Positions 1 to 8,639 of a stretch of 64,000 nt of DNA are shown here, piece by piece. The stretch is from Microbacterium rhizosphaerae (lineage in GTDB: Bacteria; Actinomycetota; Actinomycetes; Actinomycetales; Microbacteriaceae): NCBI RefSeq assembly GCF_034120055.1, contig NZ_CP139368.1, forward strand, positions 2,046,001 through 2,110,000, read 5' to 3'. Within the stretch, counting starts at the first letter, position 1. The number at the start of each line of letters is the position of its first letter. Position numbers and translations under genes: made by a program. The notes below the pieces were generated by a model. It was not told the origin of the DNA. It saw only the letters and a list, made by a program, of their open reading frames with translations, and made no database searches.

Positions 1-96
1 CACTGGTCGAAGGATGCGTCCACCCTCGTGTTGCCGATCGGCGACGATATCCGCGTCCGGTTCCGGTTCTTCCCCGACGCCAACCCGCCGGACTGA
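1..96 (+). CDS. C-terminal end of an unidentified protein (partial)
   Basis: An open frame runs from the first base to a TGA at 94-96 and encodes the last 31 residues of a protein ending FRFFPDANPPD. The rest lies outside the window. The basic and aromatic tail is not diagnostic and I do not recognise the family. It is called because it is in frame from base 1 and is followed after a short gap by the next gene on the same strand. Confidence 0.5.
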   Translation, partial: HWSKDASTLVLPIGDDIRVRFRFFPDANPPD

Positions 97-143
97 GCCC
101 CGCGGGGGAATACCTCCCGCAGCGGGTCGTGTTGGATGGTGGT

Positions 144-830
144 GTGACGGATGCCATCAAGATCGACGTGTGGTCGGACATCGCCTGCCCGTGGTGCTAC
201 ATCGGCAAGCGCAACCTCGAGAACGGGCTCGCCGCCGCGGCGGCGGATGACGACGCTCCGCAGGTGGAAGTCGAGTACCACTCGTTCGAGCTCTCACCCG
301 ACACCCCTGTCGACTTCGAGGGCGGCGAGGCCGACTACCTCGCGACCCACAAGGGCATCTCCGCCGCACAGGCCGAGCAGATGCTCCGCCGCGTGACCGG
401 TGTCGCGGCCGACGCCGGCCTGACGTACCGCTTCGACCTGCTCCAGCACACGAACACCGTGAAGGCCCACGAGCTGCTGCACTTCGCCAAGGCGCACGGG
501 ATGCAGCTGCCCCTCGCAGAGCGCCTGATGTCGGCGTACTTCACCGAGGGCCGCCACGTCGGTCAGGACGACGAACTCGTCGCGCTCGCGGCCGAGGTCG
601 GCCTCGACGCGGACGCGGCCCGCCGTGCGCTCGAAGAGCACGAGTATCTCGACGACGTGCGCGCCGACGAGGAGCAGGCACGTGCCTACGGGATCAACGG
701 CGTGCCGTTCTTCGTCATCGACGGGAAGTACGGCGTGAGCGGTGCCCAGCCGGCCGACGCGTTCGCGCAGATCGTCCGCCAGGTGTGGGCCGAGCACGCG
801 GACGCCACCGCCGGCGAAGCCGTCGCGTAG
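144..830 (+). CDS. DsbA/FrnE-family thioredoxin-fold oxidoreductase
   Basis: A DsbA-family (FrnE-like) cytoplasmic thiol oxidoreductase of about 228 residues. The N-terminus carries the redox motif CPWC within SDIACPWCYIGKRNL, followed by the long helical insertion typical of DsbA. The C-terminal half has the cis-proline segment GINGVPFFVIDGKYGVSGAQ. There is no signal peptide, so it probably acts in the cytosol on protein or small-molecule thiols. I chose GTG at 144 because GGATGG lies about 9 nt upstream; GTG at 129 in the same frame is possible. The gene is convergent with a glutathione peroxidase-like gene only 13 bp away, so two redox genes lie tail to tail. The exact substrate cannot be read from the sequence. 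Confidence 0.88.
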   Translation: MTDAIKIDVWSDIACPWCYIGKRNLENGLAAAAADDDAPQVEVEYHSFELSPDTPVDFEGGEADYLATHKGISAAQAEQMLRRVTGVAADAGLTYRFDLLQHTNTVKAHELLHFAKAHGMQLPLAERLMSAYFTEGRHVGQDDELVALAAEVGLDADAARRALEEHEYLDDVRADEEQARAYGINGVPFFVIDGKYGVSGAQPADAFAQIVRQVWAEHADATAGEAVA

Positions 831-843
831 GAGCGGCGCCGAC

Positions 844-1350
844 CTACCGGCGGGGCAGACTGTCCTCGATCACGCGGACGATCGCCGGGTCGTCCGGCTT
901 GGTCTGCGGGCGGAACCGGTGCAGGTCGCCGGCCGGCGTCAGCACGAACTTCTCGAAGTTCCAGTGGATGCGACCGGTGGCGCCCTCGGCATCCGGAGTC
1001 GCCTTCAGCGCCTTGTACAGCGGAGCGGCCTTGGGGCCGTTGACCTTGACCTTGTCGGCGATCGGGAAGCTCACGCCCCACGTCATCGCGCAGTAGTCCA
1101 GGATCTCGTCCATCGAGCCGGGCTCCTGGCCCATGAACTGGTTGCACGGGAAGCCGAGGACGGTGAACCCGCGCTCGCCGTACGTGCGCTGAAGCTGCTC
1201 GAGCTGCTCGTACTGGGGCGTGAGCCCGCACTTGGACGCCACGTTGACGATGAGCACGACCTCGTCGGCGTAGTCGCCGAGGGTGGCGGTGCTGCCGTCC
1301 GCCGTGGTGAAGGGGATGTCGCGCAGATCGGGGTGGGAGTCCTGGGGCAT
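844..1350 (-). CDS. glutathione peroxidase-family thiol peroxidase
   Basis: A glutathione peroxidase-like protein of 168 residues, in the usual size range. It has the peroxidatic cysteine in NVASKCGLTPQY, the FPCNQF motif and the WNFEKF motif that supplies the catalytic Trp and Asn. Members with Cys rather than selenocysteine usually use thioredoxin or mycothiol-linked reductants in actinobacteria (family knowledge). It reduces hydrogen peroxide and organic peroxides. A TAGCCT hexamer lies six bases before the ATG, so the transcript may be leaderless. Confidence 0.93.
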   Translation of the reverse strand: MPQDSHPDLRDIPFTTADGSTATLGDYADEVVLIVNVASKCGLTPQYEQLEQLQRTYGERGFTVLGFPCNQFMGQEPGSMDEILDYCAMTWGVSFPIADKVKVNGPKAAPLYKALKATPDAEGATGRIHWNFEKFVLTPAGDLHRFRPQTKPDDPAIVRVIEDSLPRR

Positions 1351-1356
1351 GCCTTC

Positions 1357-1362
1357 AGGCTA
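1357..1362 (-). promoter_or_regulatory. -10 hexamer of the glutathione peroxidase gene
   Basis: On the minus strand the hexamer TAGCCT ends six bases before the ATG at 1350. This is the spacing expected when transcription starts at or next to the start codon. No -35 element is evident. Confidence 0.5.
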
Positions 1363-1448
1363 AGCCCGCTCGGACGGGTCGGGCGCCGCGCCGGGCGCTC
1401 CCTGGGGACGGTCAGCCGTCCCACGCCTGCGTCTGGGAGAATGACCGA

Positions 1449-2609
1449 GTGACTTCTGCGCTCGCGCCCGCCCGTGCCCTGCGCATCGGGCCGATCGAGC
1501 TCGATGCGCCCGTCGTGCTCGCCCCCATGGCCGGCATCACCAACACCGCATTCCGGCGCTTGTGCCGCGAGTACGGCGCGGGCCTGTACGTCAGCGAGAT
1601 GATCACCTCGCGGGCGCTCGTCGAGCGCAACGTCACCACGATGCGGCTCATCCGTCATCACGAGTCCGAGACGCCGCGCTCGATCCAGCTCTACGGCGTC
1701 GATCCGAAGACGATCGCGGATGCCGTGCGGATCATCGTCGCCGAAGACCACGCCGACCACATCGACCTGAACTTCGGCTGCCCCGTGCCCAAGGTGACGC
1801 GCAAGGGGGGCGGCTCGGCACTGCCCTGGAAGACGGGTCTCTTCCGCGACATCGTCGAGGGCGCCGTCCGCGCCGCGGGTGATATCCCGCTCACGGTCAA
1901 GATGCGCAAGGGCATCGACGCCGACCATCTGACGTACCTCGATGCCGGACGCATCGCCGAGGACGCCGGTGTCGCCGCGGTCGCCCTGCACGGCCGCACC
2001 GCGTCGGAGTTCTACTCCGGCACCGCCGACTGGTCGGCGATCGCGAAGCTCAAGGAGACCGTGACGAGCGTGCCCGTGCTCGGCAACGGCGACATCTGGT
2101 CGGCGCACGACGCCGTCCGCATGATGGCGGAGACAGGATGCGACGGTGTCGTCGTGGGTCGTGGATGCCTCGGCCGCCCGTGGCTGTTCGGCGACCTCGC
2201 CCGTGCGCTCGGCCCCGAGACGGACTCGATGCCCGTGGACGCCACCCTCGGCTTCGTCGCACAGGCCTTCCGGCGGCACGCGGAGCTCCTCGTGGAATTC
2301 TTCGAAGACGAGGGCCGGGGATGCCGCGACATCCGCAAGCACGTGGCGTGGTACTTCAAGGGGTATCCCGTGGGCGGCGACACCCGCGCGCAGCTCGCGA
2401 CCGCGTCGAGCCTCGCCGAGATCGACGACCTGCTGGCCACTCTCGACGGGGAGGCACCGTATCCGGGTGCCGCCGCCGAGGGTCAGCGCGGCCGTGCCGG
2501 CACCCCGAAGCGTCCGGCGCTGCCGGACGGCTGGCTCGATTCGCGCGAGCTGGGCGAAGACGCATCCTGCACGCTCCTCGAAGCGGAGCTCGACACCAGT
2601 GGCGGCTGA
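1449..2609 (+). CDS. dusB: tRNA dihydrouridine synthase DusB
   Basis: A flavin-dependent tRNA-dihydrouridine synthase, 386 residues. It reduces uridines in the tRNA D-loop using FMN and NADPH. Visible motifs are APMAGITNTAFRRLC at the N-terminus, the catalytic-loop motif NFGCPVPKVTRKGGG, KMRKGID in the barrel, ALHGRT, and the phosphate-binding GNGDI and GVVVGRGCLGRPWLF. The helical C-terminal domain follows and ends in a basic tail. The GTG start has GAGAAT six bases upstream. The dgt frame overlaps its end by 11 bp, so dusB, dgt and dnaG are probably co-transcribed. Confidence 0.95.
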   Translation: MTSALAPARALRIGPIELDAPVVLAPMAGITNTAFRRLCREYGAGLYVSEMITSRALVERNVTTMRLIRHHESETPRSIQLYGVDPKTIADAVRIIVAEDHADHIDLNFGCPVPKVTRKGGGSALPWKTGLFRDIVEGAVRAAGDIPLTVKMRKGIDADHLTYLDAGRIAEDAGVAAVALHGRTASEFYSGTADWSAIAKLKETVTSVPVLGNGDIWSAHDAVRMMAETGCDGVVVGRGCLGRPWLFGDLARALGPETDSMPVDATLGFVAQAFRRHAELLVEFFEDEGRGCRDIRKHVAWYFKGYPVGGDTRAQLATASSLAEIDDLLATLDGEAPYPGAAAEGQRGRAGTPKRPALPDGWLDSRELGEDASCTLLEAELDTSGG

Positions 2610-3963
2610 GCTGCCGGCGCAGACGGCATCCCGTCCCGCCGGCTACGGCGATGCCGACGCCGAGCGCTTCCACTCCGAACGGCACCGGTCGCAGCGCGAC
2701 GACTTCGCCCGGGATCGCGCGCGCGTCCTGCACTCCGCCGCGCTGCGGCGGCTCGCCGCCAAGACGCAGGTCCTGAGCCCCGCGAGCCCCGCGGATTTCG
2801 CGCGCAATCGCCTCACCCACTCGCTGGAGGTCGCGCAGGTCGGCCGGGAGCTCGCGACCGCGCTGCAGCTCGCGCCCGACGTCGTCGACACGGCGTGCCT
2901 CAGCCACGACCTCGGGCACCCGCCGTTCGGCCACAACGGCGAGCGCGCCATGAACGAGTGGGCCGAGGACATCGGCGGGTTCGAGGGCAACGCCCAGACC
3001 TTGCGCATCGTCACGCGGCTGGAGCCGAAGGTGTTCGACGCGGCAGGGCGCAGCGTCGGCCTCAACCTCACGCGGGCGAGCCTCGACGCCACGTGCAAAT
3101 ACCCCTGGACGGCCGCACATCCCCTGCCCGACCCCGGCGGCCGGCTGAAATTCGGCGTGTACCCCGACGACGAGCCGGTGTTCCACTGGATGCGCGCCGG
3201 TGCACCCGGACGGGTCCGCTGCATCGAGGCCGAGGTCATGGACCTGTCCGACGACATCGCGTACTCGGTGCACGACTTCGAGGATGCGATCGTCAACGGC
3301 TATCTCGACCCGTCGCGGCTCACCGCGCCCGGCGAGCACGAGACGCTCGTCACGGCGATCCAGTCGTGGGTCGGCTTCGACTTCGCACGCGACGAGCTCG
3401 CCGACGCCCTGCACCGCCTGACGAGCCTGCCCGAGTGGCTTCCGTCCTTCGACGGCTCGCGGCCGGCCCTGGCCAGGCTCAAGAACCTCACCTCCGACCT
3501 CATCGGCCGCTTCGCGCGTGCCGCCACCGGTGCGACGCGCGACATCTTCCCGACCTCGGAGCTCACCCGCTACCGCGCGCACGTCGTCGTGCCCCGTGTC
3601 GTCGAGGCCGAGATGGCGGTGCTGAAGGGCACCATCGGCGCGGCGGTCGTCACGATCGAGGGCCGCAAAGAGCTGTACCGCGAGCAGCGTCGGGTGCTCA
3701 AGCGCCTCGCGACCGCACTCTGGGAGCGGCCCGAGGAGCTCGACGCGGTGTACGCGGGCGATTTCGCGGCGGCGGAGACGGATGCGGCGCGCCGCCGTGT
3801 CGTCGTCGACCAGGTCGCGAGTCTCACGGATCAGCTCGCCATCGCGTGGCACCGGCGACTCGTCGGCGATGTGGATGCGGCATCCCTCGGCATCTGGGCG
3901 CCCGAGCCGCGGCATCCTGCCCCCGCCGCTCCGCCGGTCCCCGAGCCTGTCGAGGGGCTCTGA
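2599..3963 (+). CDS. dgt: dGTPase-like deoxyguanosinetriphosphate triphosphohydrolase
   Basis: An HD-domain dNTP triphosphohydrolase of 454 residues; the family cleaves dGTP and other dNTPs to the deoxynucleoside and triphosphate. The metal-binding HD residues are visible in HSLEVAQVGRE, in SHDLGHPPFGHNGE and in the later EVMDLSDDIAYSVHD. The open frame extends far upstream inside dusB, but GTG at 2599 gives the expected N-terminus just before DADAERFHSERHRSQRDDFA. The gene sits between dusB and dnaG, the usual actinobacterial arrangement, and its TGA overlaps the dnaG ATG by one base, implying translational coupling. Confidence 0.94.
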   Translation: MAAELPAQTASRPAGYGDADAERFHSERHRSQRDDFARDRARVLHSAALRRLAAKTQVLSPASPADFARNRLTHSLEVAQVGRELATALQLAPDVVDTACLSHDLGHPPFGHNGERAMNEWAEDIGGFEGNAQTLRIVTRLEPKVFDAAGRSVGLNLTRASLDATCKYPWTAAHPLPDPGGRLKFGVYPDDEPVFHWMRAGAPGRVRCIEAEVMDLSDDIAYSVHDFEDAIVNGYLDPSRLTAPGEHETLVTAIQSWVGFDFARDELADALHRLTSLPEWLPSFDGSRPALARLKNLTSDLIGRFARAATGATRDIFPTSELTRYRAHVVVPRVVEAEMAVLKGTIGAAVVTIEGRKELYREQRRVLKRLATALWERPEELDAVYAGDFAAAETDAARRRVVVDQVASLTDQLAIAWHRRLVGDVDAASLGIWAPEPRHPAPAAPPVPEPVEGL

Positions 3964-6005
3964 TGCCCGGGCGCATCGCGCAGGCCGACGTCGACGAGGT
4001 CAAGGCGCGCACGAACATCGCCGACATCATCGGGGAGCGCGTCGCGCTGAAGTCCGCCGGCGTCGGGTCGCTCAAGGGCCTGTGCCCGTTCCACGACGAA
4101 CGCACCCCGAGTTTCCACGTACGTCCGCAGGTGGGCTTCTATCACTGCTTCGGCTGCGACCAGTCCGGCGACGTGTACACGTTCCTGCGCGAGATCGACC
4201 ACGTGAGCTTCCAGGAGGCCGTGGAGCGGCTCGCCGGGCGCATCGGCTACACACTCCACTACGAGGACGGGGGATCGGCGCCTGAGACGTCCGGCCGGAC
4301 CCGCCTGTACGCGGCGAACGCCGCCGCGGCCGAATACTTCCGCGCACAGCTGATGACTCCCGAGGCCGACATCGGCCGGCGATTCCTGGGCGAGCGCGGG
4401 TTCGACGCCGGCGCGGCGGCCCACTTCGGCGTCGGCTACGCGCCGAAGGGCTGGTCCGGCATGCTGGACGCCCTCACTGCGCAGGGCTTCACGCGGGACG
4501 AGATGCTCGCGGCCGGTCTCGTCTCCCAGGGGCAGCGCGGGGTCTACGACCGGTTCCGCGGGCGCGTGATCTGGCCGATCCGCGACGTCACCGGGCAGGT
4601 GCTCGGCTTCGGCGCGCGTCGGCTGTTCGACGACGACAGCGGTCCGAAGTACCTCAACACTCCCGAGACGCAGCTCTACAAGAAGACCCAGGTTCTCTAC
4701 GGACTCGACCTCGCGAAGCGCGACATCTCCCGCGGCGACCCGCGCCGGGTCGTCATCGTCGAGGGGTACACGGATGTCATGGCGTGCCACCTCGCGGGCG
4801 TGACCACAGCCGTGGCGACGTGCGGCACGGCGTTCGGCGCCGAGCACATGCGGATGCTGCGGCGCATCATGGGCGACGATGCGGCGGCTGAGGTGGTCTT
4901 CACGTTCGATCCGGATGCCGCGGGCCAGAAGGCCGCCGTTCGCGCCTTCGCCGAGACGCGTGAGCTGCAGGCGCAGAGCTTCGTCGCGGTCGCACCCGAG
5001 GGCCTCGACCCGTGCGACCTCCGGCTCCAGCGCGGCGACGGGGCCGTGGCATCCCTCATGGACACGAAGGTGCCCATGTTCGAGTTCGTCATCGACCAGC
5101 GGCTGAAGGGGTTCGACCTCGGCACGGTCGAAGGGCGGGCCGGCGCCCTGCGCGCCGCCGCTCCGATCGTCGCCGACATCCGCGACTCGGCGCTTCGCGC
5201 GGGCTACGTGCGTGTGCTGGCGCGTCGCATCGGGCTCGAGATCGCCGAGGTGACGGAGGCGGTCAACCGGGCGGGCCGCGCTGCGCGCTCGGAGGGCGCG
5301 CGCACCGAGGGAGGACGCACGGATGCCGGTCGCGATCCCCGTCGCGTCGACGGGGGTCGGCCGGACCAGGGACGCCGCGAGAACCGGGCACCCGAATCGG
5401 GACGATCGGGTGCCACCCGGCCGGGGAGCTCGCGACCGGACGCTGCTCGCCCCGGGCGACACGATGGCGAGTACGACGGGTACCGCGAGGTGACGGATGC
5501 GTATCCGCCCGACGATCTGCCGCCGATCAGGGTGTCGCTGACCACGCTGCCCAAGACGAAGGATGTCGCGCTCGAGCGCGACGCCGTCATGGGCTTCCTC
5601 CAGTACGGGCACCGCATCGAGCCCGACCTGCTGCAGCGGGCGGTCGACCTGCCGTTCCGCACACCCGCCCTCGACGCGGTGCGGTCGGTCGTGGCCTCCA
5701 CCGCCGATCGCCGGCGCCCGGGCTGGGCGGTCGACGCCGTGTCCGCGGTGCGCGAGCCCTACCGGACGCTGGCGGCCGAGCTGCTCACCGCCGACTTCCC
5801 GGCGCGTGACGACGAGCACGCGGTGGCGTCGACGCGAGACCTCGCGCGCCAGCTCGTGCTGCGCGCGTTCGACGCAGACAAGGCCGAACTGCTGCGGACG
5901 ATTCAGCGCGTGCCGGCCGACTCCGAGGAGGGCCGACGCGTGCGCGTCATGCTGCGTGAGCTCGACGCCGACCGCCAGCGCATCCTGGAGGAGATGCAGC
6001 AGTAG
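3963..6005 (+). CDS. dnaG: DNA primase
   Basis: DnaG primase, 680 residues, makes RNA primers for replication. The N-terminal CHC2 zinc finger is seen as CPFHDERTPSFH followed by HCFGCDQSGD (residues about 40-65). The TOPRIM core contains VIVEGYTDVMACH and DPDAAGQKAA. A long Arg/Gly/Asp-rich linker (about residues 440-510) separates the core from a C-terminal helicase-interaction-like domain. ATG at 3963 overlaps the dgt stop codon. Other primases share the same start context IAQADVDEVKARTNIADII. Confidence 0.97.
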   Translation: MPGRIAQADVDEVKARTNIADIIGERVALKSAGVGSLKGLCPFHDERTPSFHVRPQVGFYHCFGCDQSGDVYTFLREIDHVSFQEAVERLAGRIGYTLHYEDGGSAPETSGRTRLYAANAAAAEYFRAQLMTPEADIGRRFLGERGFDAGAAAHFGVGYAPKGWSGMLDALTAQGFTRDEMLAAGLVSQGQRGVYDRFRGRVIWPIRDVTGQVLGFGARRLFDDDSGPKYLNTPETQLYKKTQVLYGLDLAKRDISRGDPRRVVIVEGYTDVMACHLAGVTTAVATCGTAFGAEHMRMLRRIMGDDAAAEVVFTFDPDAAGQKAAVRAFAETRELQAQSFVAVAPEGLDPCDLRLQRGDGAVASLMDTKVPMFEFVIDQRLKGFDLGTVEGRAGALRAAAPIVADIRDSALRAGYVRVLARRIGLEIAEVTEAVNRAGRAARSEGARTEGGRTDAGRDPRRVDGGRPDQGRRENRAPESGRSGATRPGSSRPDAARPGRHDGEYDGYREVTDAYPPDDLPPIRVSLTTLPKTKDVALERDAVMGFLQYGHRIEPDLLQRAVDLPFRTPALDAVRSVVASTADRRRPGWAVDAVSAVREPYRTLAAELLTADFPARDDEHAVASTRDLARQLVLRAFDADKAELLRTIQRVPADSEEGRRVRVMLRELDADRQRILEEMQQ

Positions 6006-6037
6006 CGGAGCGACCCCGCGACAGGCAGGATGAGCAC

Positions 6038-6826
6038 ATGCTCCGCGCCGACGATGACGCCGTGATCCGCTGCTCCGACCTGTCGCTTCTGCGCGCCTCG
6101 GCGCGCGGCGGCGGGGCCTACCGCGTGATCGACGGTGTCTCGTTCGTTCTGCGGCCGGGTCGGACGCTCGCCGTCATGGGACCGGCGGGTGCGGGCAAGT
6201 CGAGCCTCGCGACGATCCTCGCCGGGGCGGACGACGCCGGCATCCGCATCGCGGGCGGCGCGGCGCAGGTGTTCGGCGCATCCGCGGAGCGTGGCGGACG
6301 CGCGCGCCGCGAGCGTCTGTACGCGACGGGCCTTGTGCCGCAGGATGCCGAATCCTCTCTGCCCGCACGGCTCAGCGTCGGGGAGATCATCGGGTCGCCG
6401 ATCACGAGCCGCGACCGGCGGGTGAATCGACGCGCGCTCTCGCTGCGCATCGCGCGCCTCCTCGACGAACTGGGCCTCCCGCTCGGCTGCGCCGAGAAGT
6501 ACCCCTACGAGCTGAGCGCCGGGATGCGCCAGCGCGTCGCGCTCGCCCGGGCCCTCATGCTCGACCCGCGGCTGCTGGTCGCGGACGAGCCGTTCCGCGG
6601 TCTGGATGTGACCGCGCGTCGCGCCGTGCTCGCCGCGATCCGGCGACGGACGGATGCCGCATCCCTCGCCGCCCTCGTGGTGACCAACGACGCTGAGGCC
6701 GTCGATGCGCTCGACGCCGACGTGCTCGTCCTGCATGCCGGACATCCCGTCGCACTCGGGCACGGAACGCGTGATCTCGTGTGGACGCCGAGCACCGAGA
6801 CCGAGCGCCCGCTGATCGCCTCCTGA
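6038..6826 (+). CDS. orphan ABC transporter ATP-binding protein with H-loop Asn
   Basis: A stand-alone ABC ATPase of 262 residues resembling OppD/DppD-type subunits. It has Walker A GPAGAGKS, Q-loop GLVPQD, the signature ELSAGMRQR, Walker B LLVADEP and D-loop GLDVT. The switch (H-loop) position reads VVTNDAEAV, so the usual His is Asn; this often lowers or abolishes turnover (family knowledge). No permease or binding-protein gene lies next to it: dnaG is upstream and a tRNA downstream. It could serve a distant permease or be a regulatory ATPase. Substrate unknown. Confidence 0.85.
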   Translation: MLRADDDAVIRCSDLSLLRASARGGGAYRVIDGVSFVLRPGRTLAVMGPAGAGKSSLATILAGADDAGIRIAGGAAQVFGASAERGGRARRERLYATGLVPQDAESSLPARLSVGEIIGSPITSRDRRVNRRALSLRIARLLDELGLPLGCAEKYPYELSAGMRQRVALARALMLDPRLLVADEPFRGLDVTARRAVLAAIRRRTDAASLAALVVTNDAEAVDALDADVLVLHAGHPVALGHGTRDLVWTPSTETERPLIAS

Positions 6827-6886
6827 TTTCGTTTCACCGGCGGCGGCTTGCTAAGATGTATGAGTTGTCCGCCGCAAGGTGGTCAT

Positions 6887-6959
6887 TCCTCCATAGCTCA
6901 ATTGGCAGAGCAATCGGCTGTTAACCGATAGGTTCTTGGTTCGAGTCCAAGTGGGGGAG
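6887..6959 (+). tRNA. tRNA-Asn (GUU)
   Basis: A complete 73-nt cloverleaf. The acceptor stem TCCTCCA pairs with TGGGGGA, with one wobble. The anticodon loop CTGTTAA gives anticodon GTT, and the T-arm is CTTGG-TTCGAGT-CCAAG. The discriminator base is G and CCA is not encoded. A Rho-independent terminator follows four bases later. Confidence 0.95.
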
Positions 6960-6962
6960 CGA

Positions 6963-6990
6963 AGGCCTCGGGGCTCCACCCCCGGGGCCT
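6963..6990 (+). terminator. intrinsic terminator after tRNA-Asn
   Basis: AGGCCTCGGG pairs with CCCGGGGCCT across an 8-base loop and is followed by TTCTC. It starts four bases after the tRNA discriminator. Confidence 0.8.
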
Positions 6991-7035
6991 TTCTCATGCC
7001 TGCCGTGCGCCCGGTGCAGCGGCGGTGCGCGCAAG

Positions 7036-7602
7036 TCACGCGTCGATGTCGTCGACGCCGGGCGTCCAGAACTGCCCGGGGCGCCCCCACCCGCGCTTGC
7101 GGGCGAGCTTCTGGACGGTCTTCCAATCGCTGTCGCTGAGCCGGTCGATGTACAGGATGCCGTCCAGGTGGTCGAACTCGTGCTGCATGATGCGCGCACG
7201 CCAGCCGTCCACTTCGATCCGCACGGGCTCGCCCTCGAGATCGGTGCCCGTCACGAGGACGGCATCCGAGCGGCGCAGCGGGAAGCGCTCGCCGGGGAAC
7301 GACAGGCAGCCCTCGGACTCCTCATCCGGGTCCGGCTCTCCGGGCTCGAGCGGCCGCATCCACAGCTCGGGATTGATGACGACGCCGCGCCAGGGTGCGC
7401 CGTCGTCGTCCTGATACGTGTACGTGTAGATGCGCAGGCCCACGCCCACCTGGGGCGCTGCGAGTCCGACGCCGGGCGCGGCATCCATCGTCTCGAACAT
7501 GTCGGCGACGAGTGTGCGGATCTCGTCCGTGATCTCGCCGACGGGGGATGCGGGGGCGTGCAGAACGGGATCGCCCATGATGCGGATGGGAAGTACGGCC
7601 AC
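7036..7602 (-). CDS. def: peptide deformylase
   Basis: Removes the N-formyl group from nascent proteins; 188 residues. All three family motifs are present: GVGLAAPQVG, EGCLSFPGE (metal-binding Cys) and QHEFDHLDGILY (metal-binding His residues and catalytic Glu). It has the short C-terminal tail common in Gram-positive deformylases. The start is GTG at 7602, because TAGGCT lies six bases upstream, which suggests a leaderless transcript. It is convergent with tRNA-Asn and divergent from the DMT transporter. Confidence 0.97.
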   Translation of the reverse strand: MAVLPIRIMGDPVLHAPASPVGEITDEIRTLVADMFETMDAAPGVGLAAPQVGVGLRIYTYTYQDDDGAPWRGVVINPELWMRPLEPGEPDPDEESEGCLSFPGERFPLRRSDAVLVTGTDLEGEPVRIEVDGWRARIMQHEFDHLDGILYIDRLSDSDWKTVQKLARKRGWGRPGQFWTPGVDDIDA

Positions 7603-7608
7603 GTCTCG

Positions 7609-7614
7609 AGCCTA
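7609..7614 (-). promoter_or_regulatory. -10 hexamer of the peptide deformylase gene
   Basis: TAGGCT on the minus strand, six bases before the GTG start of def. A separate plus-strand hexamer for the DMT gene lies only 17 bp away at 7631-7636. Confidence 0.5.
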
Positions 7615-7630
7615 TCGAGCGGCCTGCCGA

Positions 7631-7636
7631 TAAGGT
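7631..7636 (+). promoter_or_regulatory. -10 hexamer of the DMT transporter gene
   Basis: TAAGGT, six bases before GTG at 7643. It lies back to back with the def promoter. Confidence 0.5.
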
Positions 7637-7642
7637 CGAAGA

Positions 7643-8623
7643 GTGATTGCGCTGGGAGCTCCGCTGGGCGACGTCACCGATCACCTGGTCGGCGTGTTCC
7701 GTGACCCCGCCATCCTCCTCGGCATCCCGCTGGCGCTCCTCGGCGCCGTGTTCATGTCGTTCGGCGCGCAATACCAGTATCGCGGCGTGACGAAGGTCGA
7801 GCAGCTCACCGGCACGTCCGGGAGCGCCGGGCTGAGCGGCCGCCAGCTGGTCAACCTGCTGCGGCGCCCGTCGTGGGTGTTCGGCACACTCATGCTCGCC
7901 GCGGCCATCACGTGCCAGTTGTCCGCGCTCGCCGTCGCGCCGCTGATCATCGTGCAGCCGATCGGCGCCGTGTCCCTGGTCATCACGACACTGCTGAACG
8001 CCCGGATCTCGGGCCACAAGCCGACCCGCAAGTCGATCCGATCGATCGTGGCCTGCATCACGGGCATCGTCGTGTTCGTGACGATCGCCGCCCTCTTCGC
8101 CACCGAGACGCCGGTGTCGAACCTGCAGCTCATCATCATCCTGAGCCTGCTGCTGATCGTGCTGATCGCGCTCCTCGTGCTGTGGCTCGTGCTGCGCAAG
8201 CGCGGACACCCGCTGTTCTACATCGCCGCCGCCGGCATCATCTACGGCTTCGTCGCGACCCTCGCGAAGGTGGTGATCTCGCGCGTGCAGGCGCGGGACT
8301 TCAACTGGCTGACACTCCTCTGCCTCATCGGCCTCGTGGTCGCCGTCGTGCTCGGCGCCTACTTCGTGCAGACGGCCTACTCGGTCGGTCCGCCCGACCT
8401 CGTCGTCGCGGGCCTCACGGTGATCGATCCGATCGTGGCCGTCACGATCGGCCTCACGATCCTTCAGGAGGCCGCCGAGGCGCCCCCGTGGGCGTTCGTC
8501 GGCTTCGTCGCGGCGGGCGCGGTGGCGGTGTACGGCGTCATCACCCTCGCGCGCTATCACCCTCAGGTGATCAGTGACAGTCAGGAGATCCCGATCCCGC
8601 GCGGCGGCGGAGGAAAGGTCTGA
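7643..8623 (+). CDS. DMT-superfamily (EamA/NIPA-like) membrane transporter
   Basis: An integral membrane protein of 326 residues with about nine or ten hydrophobic segments in two halves, consistent with the drug/metabolite transporter superfamily. Hydrophobic runs are seen at DPAILLGIPLALLGAVFMSF, in the LIIVQPIGAVSLVITTLL region, at LIIILSLLLIVLIALLVLWL, in IAAAGIIYGFVATLAKVV and near the C-terminus. The loop GTSGSAGLSGRQLVNLLRRP is cytosolic-like. The substrate cannot be read from sequence; NIPA-type proteins move Mg2+, other DMT members export metabolites or drugs. The start is GTG at 7643 with the adjacent promoter hexamer. Confidence 0.82.
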   Translation: MIALGAPLGDVTDHLVGVFRDPAILLGIPLALLGAVFMSFGAQYQYRGVTKVEQLTGTSGSAGLSGRQLVNLLRRPSWVFGTLMLAAAITCQLSALAVAPLIIVQPIGAVSLVITTLLNARISGHKPTRKSIRSIVACITGIVVFVTIAALFATETPVSNLQLIIILSLLLIVLIALLVLWLVLRKRGHPLFYIAAAGIIYGFVATLAKVVISRVQARDFNWLTLLCLIGLVVAVVLGAYFVQTAYSVGPPDLVVAGLTVIDPIVAVTIGLTILQEAAEAPPWAFVGFVAAGAVAVYGVITLARYHPQVISDSQEIPIPRGGGGKV

Positions 8624-8639
8624 GCCGCGGCCGAGGCAC

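Noticed and set aside
2356..5819. Long minus-strand open frames opposite dgt and dnaG
   Set aside because: Shadow frames; the sense strands encode complete conserved enzymes.
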